A DNA stretch of 46,400 nt, taken from assembly GCA_012838175.1 (NCBI GenBank), contig DUPU01000223.1, forward strand, positions 1 through 46,400. Reading direction: 5' to 3'. Both the position numbers and the translations under genes were made by a program. The DNA comes from Clostridia bacterium. GTDB taxonomy: Bacteria > Bacillota > Dehalobacteriia > Dehalobacteriales > Dehalobacteriaceae. The notes under the pieces were generated by a model. The model was not told the DNA's origin, made no database searches, and saw only the letters and a list, made by a program, of their open reading frames with translations. Positions 10,752 to 19,000 of this stretch are shown in pieces (the stretch's first letter is position 1; every line of letters begins with the position of its first letter).

Positions 10752-11380
10752 TATTTATTTCCTTTCCCCCGTCTTTCCAATTTATTCTTTGTTTTTTTCG
10801 GGTTTCTTTGGAACCAAGACATAACTTGTCCCACATAAAGAATAATTTTCTCAGAACCGTTAATTGCGGCACTTTTTCCTGCAGCCTTTCCTCCGACAGT
10901 AATGGCCGCTACCAGTCCGATCATAATGGTCCCAATTATCCATTCTTCCCATCCCTTAATATACCGGGTTAGACTAAGCACAATCAAGGAACCAATGGAA
11001 CCACTGACAGTACCGCAGATATCTCCTACCACATCATTGCAAAAATTAGCAACTTTGTCCGCATTCCTAATCAACCAAATTGATTGTCTCGCTCCGGGCA
11101 GCTTTCGAGATGCCCGGGCATGGAAAGGTGCTTCCTCTGCAGCAGTGGCGGCAATACCGATAATATCAAAAAAAATACCAATAAAAATTATCACCAATAA
11201 AAGGGCAAAAGCAAATATTAAGGAGTTAATATTGTTGAGAAATATTTGAGAATAACTGCTGATTACAACAGCTAAAAAAAAAGTACCCAAAGCTACCTTC
11301 ATGGCATGTTTTAAAGTACTTCTTTTTTTTAAATTATTTTTATTATTTCCCAAACAAATCCACTCCATACGATATATCAT
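10751..11380 (-). CDS. oapA: OapA-like OLE-associated membrane protein (actual start probably TTG at 11353)
   Basis: Multi-TM protein with [61 protein letters not shown]; located directly 3' of the OLE-like RNA and overlapping dxs. GGAG at 11366-11363 lies 9 nt upstream of TTG (11353-11351). Confidence 0.88.
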   Translation of the reverse strand: MIYRMEWICLGNNKNNLKKRSTLKHAMKVALGTFFLAVVISSYSQIFLNNINSLIFAFALLLVIIFIGIFFDIIGIAATAAEEAPFHARASRKLPGARQSIWLIRNADKVANFCNDVVGDICGTVSGSIGSLIVLSLTRYIKGWEEWIIGTIMIGLVAAITVGGKAAGKSAAINGSEKIILYVGQVMSWFQRNPKKTKNKLERRGKGNK

Positions 11381-11384
11381 CTTG

Positions 11385-11984
11385 TAGCAGGTGACAGCTT
11401 TTTAAGTAAACATTGTAGCTTAGGTCTGGCAGGCTTTCCCATTGACCTACCAACCGTCGCCAGTTGGCGGTTTCCCTTTACCGGTCAATCTGCAGCGTTT
11501 CCACATGCAGGGCCAGATTGCCACTTAGTCTACACTTTAATCCTTAAAAAGCCTTACTTGGTAAACAGTCTAGGAGTTTTCCTCAACAGTTCCCATTGAC
11601 TTCTAGCCTCTTTTGCAGAGATGGTTTCAGTCCATAGCCCCGGTATTATATGGTCCTAAATACCGGTATAGGATTACAAAAATCCGCCATCACCACTCAA
11701 GGCAGGCTACACTGCACCCAGTATTTCGCCGAATGCAGGTTCACCCCAAGCCATAGTTCCTTATCTGACCAAGATATTTCCCCACGAACTTGGGTCTCCA
11801 CGAAAGCAGGGTCAACGCCTACATGCCATTGTAGATCGCCCTACTTTCTTAACTCCCAGCACCAACCCCCGACTGGGCGTCGAAAGCCGGCACCAGGAAC
11901 TTCATCGATGTGCCCGCAACGGATTTTTAGGCCCGTTTTCAAAGTCAATTTTCACTGACTAGAATACTGCGTCACCTGCTGCCC
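11385..11984 (-). ncRNA. ole: OLE RNA (ornate, large, extremophilic RNA)
   Basis: ~600-nt noncoding, GC-richer block between ispA-side genes and oapA-dxs. Terminal 10-bp perfect helix AGCAGGTGAC/GTCACCTGCT (11971-11980 with 11386-11395); internal perfect helices GCTTTTTAAG/CTTAAAAAGC (11543-11552 with 11397-11406) and CAATCTG/CAGATTG (11514-11520 with 11486-11492). Size, synteny and adjacent membrane protein match known OLE loci. Confidence 0.9.
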
Positions 11985-11990
11985 AGATTA

Positions 11991-12020
11991 ATTATATCAT
12001 GTTTAGCTTCTTCGAAACAA
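11991..12020 (-). promoter_or_regulatory. Candidate sigma-A promoter of the OLE RNA
   Basis: Minus strand TTGTTT - 18 nt - TATAAT (11991-11996), 6 nt before GGGCAGCAGG at 11984, which would start the terminal helix. Confidence 0.6.
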
Positions 12021-12025
12021 GAAGC
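12006..12025. repeat. Inverted repeat between the two OLE promoters, overlapping the proximal -35
   Basis: gcttctt-cgaaac-aagaagc, perfect 7-bp arms. Confidence 0.7.
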
Positions 12026-12045
12026 GTCACAGTGAACAATAAGTG

Positions 12046-12074
12046 ATTATACTATACAATACGATAATTTGCAA
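12046..12074 (-). promoter_or_regulatory. Second upstream sigma-A-like promoter
   Basis: Minus strand TTGCAA (12069-12074) - 17 nt - TATAAT (12046-12051). Confidence 0.55.
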
Positions 12075-12085
12075 GGATTTAATCT

Positions 12086-12129
12086 GTTTTCTCAATTCCT
12101 CTCTACCAATCTTTTTATTTTAAGCCTCT
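12086..12129. repeat. Degenerate duplicate of the ispA 3' end region (copy A)
   Basis: Ungapped 36/44 identity with 13432-13475. Confidence 0.75.
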
Positions 12130-12280
12130 CAAGCCAAACTGTTTCATTGTATATGTTATATTTAACCCTTATTTTTATACTTGCCACTCTTGGCACAAAA
12201 ATTACCGCCTCTGGTGGTTGTTTACAGAATTTTAATCATTTGTGTCATCACCCTTGTCCCCCTACCATCTCCCAAATATT

Positions 12281-13282
12281 CTATACCATGGTGAATAAAT
12301 TTGCTCCTACATAAAAGATATAAATAAGAATCAGAAAGATACCTTCTTTTTTGCTGATTTCATTGAACCTGTAATTATAGGAAAAGTACGCAAATACTGA
12401 CAGAATTACACCCAAGGCGATAAAATGAATATTATAAAAATCCCGTGAAACAATTATGCCTTCCGGCGATAACACAGCAGATGCTCCTGTCACCAGCAGT
12501 ACATTCAAAATGTTTGCGCCCATTATATTTCCCAGAGCCAATCCGCCATGATTGCTTTTGGCCGCGGCAATACAAGTACTCAATTCAGGAACACTGGTAC
12601 CGAAGGCCACTAATGTAGCTGCAATTATCACATCCGGAATGCCAACCCTGACAGCTAAAACTTCTGCGGAATCAACTAGTAATGATGCACTTAAACCAAT
12701 TAAAACTGCTGCTACCACAATTTTTCCTAAAAAAAATAGGGGGCTGCTCTTTGAGCTTAAAAAAGGTTCCCGCTTTCTATTATTCAAATTAGACTTATTT
12801 TTTTTCTTTTCTTGGTTCAATAAAAAGAAAATGTAAATAGGAACAAGTAATAAAAAAGCGATTCCCATCCCCTGAGGAATCAAACCCTCATTTCCATGTA
12901 TCTTGTAGGGAATGGTAGGAATAATAAGGAGAAACACAGCTATAATCAATAAATTAAACTTCTGAGATGATCTTTTGTCAACAGGGATTTTTCCAAATAA
13001 GGCACCTATCCCAAGAATTAAACTAGTATTTGTGATGATAGAACCCACCGCATTTCCTAATGCAAAATCTCCGTTACCATGCAGTGCTGATGTTGCGGAA
13101 GCGGATAATTCCGGGAGTGTCGTGCCTAATGAAACAATTGTTGCCCCGATTATAATCTCAGGTATTCCCACGATTTTAGAAAGCTCTACTGCATTATCAA
13201 CTAATGCATCCGCCGCCTTTGACAATATAAAGAGGGAAATCCCAAGTACCAGCAACAGAATAAAAATGTTTAAACTTTCCAA
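12281..13282 (-). CDS. Calcium/sodium (CaCA/YrbG family) cation exchanger
   Basis: 333 aa; two inverted alpha repeats: GATIVSLGTTLPELSASATSALHGNGDFALGNAVGSIITNTSLILG and AATLVAFGTSVPELSTCIAAAKSNHGGLALGNIMGANILNVLLVTG. TTG start called by the ORF track; exact start uncertain. Confidence 0.95.
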   Translation of the reverse strand: MESLNIFILLLVLGISLFILSKAADALVDNAVELSKIVGIPEIIIGATIVSLGTTLPELSASATSALHGNGDFALGNAVGSIITNTSLILGIGALFGKIPVDKRSSQKFNLLIIAVFLLIIPTIPYKIHGNEGLIPQGMGIAFLLLVPIYIFFLLNQEKKKNKSNLNNRKREPFLSSKSSPLFFLGKIVVAAVLIGLSASLLVDSAEVLAVRVGIPDVIIAATLVAFGTSVPELSTCIAAAKSNHGGLALGNIMGANILNVLLVTGASAVLSPEGIIVSRDFYNIHFIALGVILSVFAYFSYNYRFNEISKKEGIFLILIYIFYVGANLFTMV

Positions 13283-13304
13283 TAAAGCAGTGATTCAAAT
13301 CTCC

Positions 13305-13390
13305 TCCTTAGACGTCAGTATCCATACCGTCCCACACACTGTTTTCTGCTCTAAGCTTCGCTTTTGCTAGCCTAACAGTTCTCCTGTCTC
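13305..13390 (-). promoter_or_regulatory. Possible structured 5' leader of the cation exchanger (candidate cis-regulatory RNA)
   Basis: Mutually exclusive pairings: 13316-13321/13336-13341, 13339-13343/13374-13378, 13375-13378/13384-13387; CTTAG at 13351-13355 can pair with CTAAG abutting GGAGG at 13307-13311. Confidence 0.3.
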
Positions 13391-13431
13391 ACTGAGTAAT
13401 TTCTTTTCCTTGGTAAAAGTTATATTTTGTC

Positions 13432-13475
13432 GTTTTCTTAGTTCCTCTTTGCTAATCTTTTACTTTTAAGCCTCC
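13432..13475. repeat. Parental copy (copy B) spanning the ispA stop codon
   Basis: 36/44 ungapped match to 12086-12129; includes TAA of ispA at 13466-13468. Confidence 0.75.
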
Positions 13476-14353
13476 CGATGCAGCACTGTTTTTCCGATTT
13501 CCCGCAGAGGATCCGCACTTGACGTCATATCTTCCAAGAACCAAAGGGCTCTGTTCACGGCTTCTTCCGCTAATGCCCGGGACTTTTCCAATCCTAATAA
13601 AGAAGGATAGGTGGCCTTCCGTTTCTTGGCATCACTTCCCACAGGCTTGCCTAATTTCTTTTCATCCCCAATGACATCTAAAATATCATCAGTTATTTGG
13701 AATGCTATCCCCAGATTTTCCGCATAACCGGTAAGCTTTTCCAAAGTTTTTTCATCAGCACCGGACAGAATTGCCGCAGAACGGACGGCAGCGCAAATAA
13801 GCGCCCCGGTTTTATTCCGGTGAATAAACTTCAGTTCTTCTAAGGAGATATCTTTATTTTCCGATTCTATGTCTGTAACTTGCCCTATGATCATACCTTT
13901 TAGTCCTGCTCTTGATGCCACCTCATCTATTGCCTGAAGCAATCTTTCCGGCGCAGCTCCTTTTTCTCTTACCGCCAGCATCAAGTTAAAAGAATAGGTA
14001 AGGAGGGCATCACCCGCCAGAATCGCTTGGGCTTCACCAAATTTTTTATGGCAGGTGAGCAAACCCCGGCGAAAATCATCGTTATCCATAGCAGGCAAAT
14101 CATCATGAATCAAGGAATAGGTATGGATTAATTCTAAAGCGCAGGCAAAGGGAAGCAAATCAGTTTCTCTATAATCTAATGCTTCTAATGTTGCTAAAAA
14201 CAATACCGGACGAAGTCTTTTTCCTCCCGCAAAAACGCTGTATCTCATAGCCTGATGCAAGATTTGAGGTTTTAGATCGGGTTTGGGCAATAAGCAATCA
14301 AGCTGTTCATTGATTAAAGAAGTCTTTTCTTGAAAGTATTTTTTAATGTCCAT
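13466..14353 (-). CDS. ispA: Polyprenyl (farnesyl/geranyl) diphosphate synthase
   Basis: 295 aa; GGKRLRPVL, LIHTYSLIHDDLPAMDNDDFRRG (FARM) and FQITDDILDVIGD (SARM). Confidence 0.97.
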   Translation of the reverse strand: MDIKKYFQEKTSLINEQLDCLLPKPDLKPQILHQAMRYSVFAGGKRLRPVLFLATLEALDYRETDLLPFACALELIHTYSLIHDDLPAMDNDDFRRGLLTCHKKFGEAQAILAGDALLTYSFNLMLAVREKGAAPERLLQAIDEVASRAGLKGMIIGQVTDIESENKDISLEELKFIHRNKTGALICAAVRSAAILSGADEKTLEKLTGYAENLGIAFQITDDILDVIGDEKKLGKPVGSDAKKRKATYPSLLGLEKSRALAEEAVNRALWFLEDMTSSADPLREIGKTVLHREA

Positions 14354-14358
14354 TTTAC

Positions 14359-14580
14359 TTACCGCCCCTCTTCCTTTTGTGCATCTTCCAGACTGGACAA
14401 CAAAATTTCAATTTTTTGTTCCGCATCGTCCAGTTTTTGGCGACAAGTTCTAATTAACCCGACTCCTTCTTCAAAAACTTTCAGCACATCATCTAAAGAC
14501 AATTCTCCGGATTCCAACGCCTTAACGTTATTCTCCAATCTTTCCATAGCCTGTTCAAAGGTTAAATTCTTATCTGCCAT
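14359..14580 (-). CDS. xseB: Exodeoxyribonuclease VII small subunit
   Basis: 73 aa; LTFEQAMERLENNVKALESGELSLDDVLKVFEEGVGLIRTCRQKLDDAEQKIE. Confidence 0.96.
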   Translation of the reverse strand: MADKNLTFEQAMERLENNVKALESGELSLDDVLKVFEEGVGLIRTCRQKLDDAEQKIEILLSSLEDAQKEEGR

Positions 14581-15841
14581 TATTTATATTACCTTCTTCC
14601 TTTTTTATTACCCGGCAGGATAAACTACCCTGTGCCAAAACAACCTTAATCATTTCGTTTACTTCCACCTGCTTAGATGAAGTAATAATCTCTTTTTCCC
14701 CGGATTTTTGGCAAATAGCATATCCTCTGGCTAAAGTAGTAAGAGGGCTGAGCATATCCAATTTTCCTGATAATATCTGATGCCTTATCTTTAGTTCCTT
14801 GATTCTTTCTTTGGCAAAAGTTTTCAGAGCTTGTTCTAAACTGTCTAAATTCTGTACTTTATCCCGGAGCAACCGTTCCGGATTATTCAATGGGGAACTG
14901 TTCCTAAGATATGCCAATCTCTGCTTGCTTAAAGCCAGACGGGAATGAACACCCTTCTCCATACGCTGGGACCAATATGCCAGTGTCTTGATTAGATCTT
15001 CTTTGACCGGAACAGCCATCTCCGCTGCCGCTGAGGGTGTTGCTGCTCGTTTATCTGCTACAAAATCCGCAATGGTAAAATCTGTTTGGTGCCCTACCGC
15101 AGAAATAACCGGTGCTTTCGATGAAAAGATTGCCCGGGCCACAACCTCCGTATTAAATGCCCATAATTCCTCTAAAGAACCTCCGCCCCGTCCCACAATA
15201 ATAAGATCAATATTAGGAATTTTATTCAAAAGAGCGATGCCCTGAGAAATCTCCTCCGGTGCACTTTCACCTTGTACTGCCGCCGGGGCTAAGATAAGTT
15301 GAATATTGGGAAACCGGGTAAAAATCACCTTTTGAATATCGTGCCAAACCGCCCCTGTGGGAGAAGTCACCACACCGATTTTCCGGGGTAAGAAAGGCAA
15401 GGGTTTTTTCAGAGCCGGATCAAATAGTCCTTCTTTTTCCAATTTATTTTTTAATTGTTCAAAAGCTAAATGCAAGGCTCCGATTCCGTCCGGCTGCATT
15501 TCCTCCACATAAACCTGGTAATTACCGTCCCGTTCATATATGGAAAGATAGCCTCGGATTATCACATGTATCCCCTGTTCAGGTGCAAATCTTAATTGGG
15601 ATGCCCAACTTCTAAACATGACACAGCGCACGGAACTGTCTTTGTCTTTAAGCACAAAATAAAGATGACCGGAAGAGTGCGCCTTGAAATTAGAAACTTC
15701 CCCCTTCACCCAAAGATTGTTCAGAATGCTGTCCTCTTCAAGCTTATTCTTCAAATATGCATTAAGTTCACTTACGGTGAATATCCTTTTATTAAACAAA
15801 ATATTACCCCTAGCGCAAAAGTATTTAAAAAGTTTACACAC
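14570..15841 (-). CDS. xseA: Exodeoxyribonuclease VII large subunit
   Basis: 423 aa; OB-fold N-terminus, GVVTSPTGAVWHDI, IIVGRGGGSLEELWAFN, SAVGHQTDFTIADFVADKRAATPSAAAE; true start probably downstream of 15841. Confidence 0.97.
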   Translation of the reverse strand: MCKLFKYFCARGNILFNKRIFTVSELNAYLKNKLEEDSILNNLWVKGEVSNFKAHSSGHLYFVLKDKDSSVRCVMFRSWASQLRFAPEQGIHVIIRGYLSIYERDGNYQVYVEEMQPDGIGALHLAFEQLKNKLEKEGLFDPALKKPLPFLPRKIGVVTSPTGAVWHDIQKVIFTRFPNIQLILAPAAVQGESAPEEISQGIALLNKIPNIDLIIVGRGGGSLEELWAFNTEVVARAIFSSKAPVISAVGHQTDFTIADFVADKRAATPSAAAEMAVPVKEDLIKTLAYWSQRMEKGVHSRLALSKQRLAYLRNSSPLNNPERLLRDKVQNLDSLEQALKTFAKERIKELKIRHQILSGKLDMLSPLTTLARGYAICQKSGEKEIITSSKQVEVNEMIKVVLAQGSLSCRVIKKEEGNINNGR

Positions 15842-15994
15842 GAAAAAATTAATTTATTTAATTATACGTGCTTTTAATACTATTGACAACTTTTACTCTT
15901 TACCATTTGTTTTTTCAACTTCCCCAGCATCCGAAATATCTCATTAAAAAATGGCACCTCTTCATCAACACTTAATCAAACGCTAATAAAATGG

Positions 15995-16035
15995 TAAAAA
16001 AATGAAGCTCGGGTAAATCCGGGCTTCATTTTTTT
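15995..16035 (-). terminator. Bidirectional-looking intrinsic terminator after the stnC-like gene
   Basis: GAAGCtCGG-gtaaat-CCGgGCTTC (16004-16027) flanked by A/T tracts on both sides. Confidence 0.75.
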
Positions 16036-16038
16036 TTA

Positions 16039-19000
16039 CTATACAATTTTCTTTTCTTTCAAGAAATCAATAAAGTTTTTCTCCAAATGGTCGCTGCAGC
16101 TAACCTTCTTAAACAAGGGTCCTTCTCCCACAACCTGCAGTTTTGCTTTTCCATCAGGGAAATGGAAACCTTTGCTGTATAGAACCGGGCTTTCTTTTAT
16201 CGGCCAGAATGTTCCATTCAATTCTTCCGGCAGCCCCTTATATTCATGGATTTGTACCCCAATTTCTTTTCTGATGCAATCGGGGCAGCAGTAATCCATA
16301 TTGGCCTCAAAAGCATTGGCAACTTTCATGATCACTTCCCAGTTTTCCATACCGGATAGAGCAGGAATTGCTTGGTTCAGTTTCTGTATTCTTCTTTCCG
16401 CGCTGGTAAAGGTACCGGTGGACTCTGCAAAACTGACCCCGGGCAGAACCACGTCAGCGATGGCAGCTGTTTCAGTCAGGTGAGTATCCTGTACGACAAG
16501 AAGCTCAAGGGCGCTTAAGTCAAACCCAACCACATCCTCGCCAAAGATAAACATCCCCTTAACTGCACCGGTATCGAGGCTTTCCAGGAGATCTCCCGCC
16601 CCTTTACATACTCCCATATCAACCAATCCTTGGCTGTTGGCTTTTGGTTTCAACTGAATAATTCCGCTCCGGGCTTTGCCGATATGCCTGGCCACAACAG
16701 CTAAATCGGCAATCAATTGTGCTCCCTCAGCTGTGATACGGTTTTGATCAAAAACAATCATCGCCCGCTTGGCATTGGCATAAGCTTCGGCAATTTTTTG
16801 AGCGTCAGGGGTCACTGCCACATCCTTTAAGCTGTCCTTTAAGGAATCAAATCCGGAAACATATGCTTCATGGGGAACTTTCCCTAAATCAATGACTCCT
16901 TTAATAATTTCCTTAATAAATCCAAGACTGTCATGGGGACATACCTTTAATGAAGCCCACTCATCAGCCATGGAATTAAAAGGATTAATATTAATCAAAT
17001 TCGTACCTTGGGCAGCCGCTTCCTTAATTTTCAGTCCGACAATAGGATGATCCTGCATAATGTTTGAACCGATCAAAAGGATTACATCTGTTGCCAGCAG
17101 TTCATCAAAAGTGTTAGTGGAAGCATCGTATCCCAATACATCTCTAATCCCGCCGTCAAATCCGTTAAAAGAGAAAATTCTCTCTGTTCTCAAAACTTCT
17201 TTCCCAAATTTCCTGGCTAAATAAATTTCTTCATTGGTATAACGGTCTGAAATACTGACAGCCAAGGCATCTGTACCGTAACGGGAAGCAATGCTTTGGA
17301 CCTTCTTCGCTAGATAGATTAACGTCTCATCCCAAGTTGCTTCTTTCAACTCTCCGTCTTTTTTAATCAAAGGCTGAGTAATTCTCTTCCCTTTCAATCC
17401 CATATCAAATCCAAAACGGCCCTTAACGCATAATAGTCCCTTATCCACAGTGCTTTCTTTTTCCGGCACTGATTTGACCAAAAATTCCCCTTTGGTTTCC
17501 AGCTGCAAATGACAACCGACACTGCAATAAGAGCATATAGTATTCGTTTTCTCTGTTTGGACAGGGACGGGTTTATCAATGATTAGCTTCTCCTGCAATG
17601 CCCCCGTTGGACAAACCGCCACACATTGGCCGCAGGAAATACATCCTGTTTCCTGAAGAGGCAGGTTAAATTCCGGCTGTACGATGGTATCAAAACCCCT
17701 GTCCACCAACCCCAAGGCCGTTACTCCCATCACTTCATCGCACACCCTGACACATAGACCGCACAAAATACACTTGTCAGGATTTCTGTCAATAAAGGGA
17801 TGATCCGATTTTTCATATCTCTTATGAACTTCCCCTGCCAGCCGAGCAGGTTCCACATGGTATTGCTGAGCATACTTCAGGAGCTTGCATTCAAAAACAT
17901 CCCCGCAACCGCATTCCAAGCAGCGGGCTGCATCATTTTTAGCTTGTTCTTCTGTATAACCTAAAACAATTTCAGAGAAATTATGCTTTCTTTCATCCGG
18001 AGAAAGATGAGCCATCTGAGGCCGGTATATTTTTTCCCGGTCCGCAAAATCCTCTTCCGTCAGGTCTTCCCGTTTTGCCAAGAAAGGTGCTTCATAAGAG
18101 ATGATTTCTCCGTCTAAATAGCTGCAGATCACATCAGCTGCTTTTCGGGCATGACCAATGGCTTGAATAGCAATACCCGGCCCGTCATTGATCGCATCCC
18201 CCCCGGCAAAAATTCCCGGTATATTGGTCATAAAGGTATTTTCATCGGCAATAATGGTGTTCCATTTGGTGAGATTAATCCCGTCCAAACCGTCAGGTAC
18301 TACTTTCTGACCAATGGCGGCGATGACATTGTCCACTTCCAGTATCTTTTCCGCTCCTGGAATAGGTACGGGTTTTCTTCTGCCGCTGGCATCCGGCTCA
18401 CCTAATTCCATCTGTTGTAACTTAATTTCTTTAACCTTGCCGTTTTCACCGATAATCTCCAAAGGTGCTACTAAGAAATGGAAGATTACTCCTTCTTCTT
18501 CCGCTTCAATGACTTCAATGTCAGCTGCCGGCATTTCCGCCCTGGTTCTTCGATACAAAAGATAAACTTCTTCAGCACCCAATCTCACAGCGGTACGGCA
18601 AGCATCCATAGCGGTATTTCCGCCGCCTACAACTGCGACTTTTTTACCCAATTTAACCGGCTTGTGAGAGGCCACGGCTTCCAAGAATTCAATTCCGCCA
18701 ATAACACCGTCCAATTCCTCTCCCGGACATCTCATGCCGGAGCTGGCCCAAGCACCGATACCCAGAAAAACTGCATCAAAGTTTTTATGCAGGTAATCTA
18801 ATTTAATATCCCGGCCGACCCGTACATTGGTGATAATCTCCACACCCATTTTTTCAATAATCCCAATTTCCTGATCCAGCACTTCTTTTGGCAACCGATA
18901 CTGAGGAATCCCGTATCTCAACATGCCTCCAGCTTTGGGCATAGCTTCATATATCACGACCTGATGACCGGCTTTGGCCAAGAAATAACTAACGGTAAGA

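Noticed and set aside
11650-11958. Plus-strand 102-aa ORF
   Set aside because: Antisense to the structured OLE-like RNA; composition (Cys/Pro/His rich) and the RNA helices argue against coding.
11385-11984. RNase P, tmRNA, 6S RNA or group II intron as identity of the structured block
   Set aside because: No tmRNA tag or tRNA-like ends, no intron-encoded protein or domain V, no characteristic RNase P motifs; length, terminal helix and oapA-dxs synteny fit OLE RNA.
12069-12314. Plus-strand 81-aa ORF
   Set aside because: Spans promoter/duplicate region and the exchanger 3' end; no RBS or recognisable domain.
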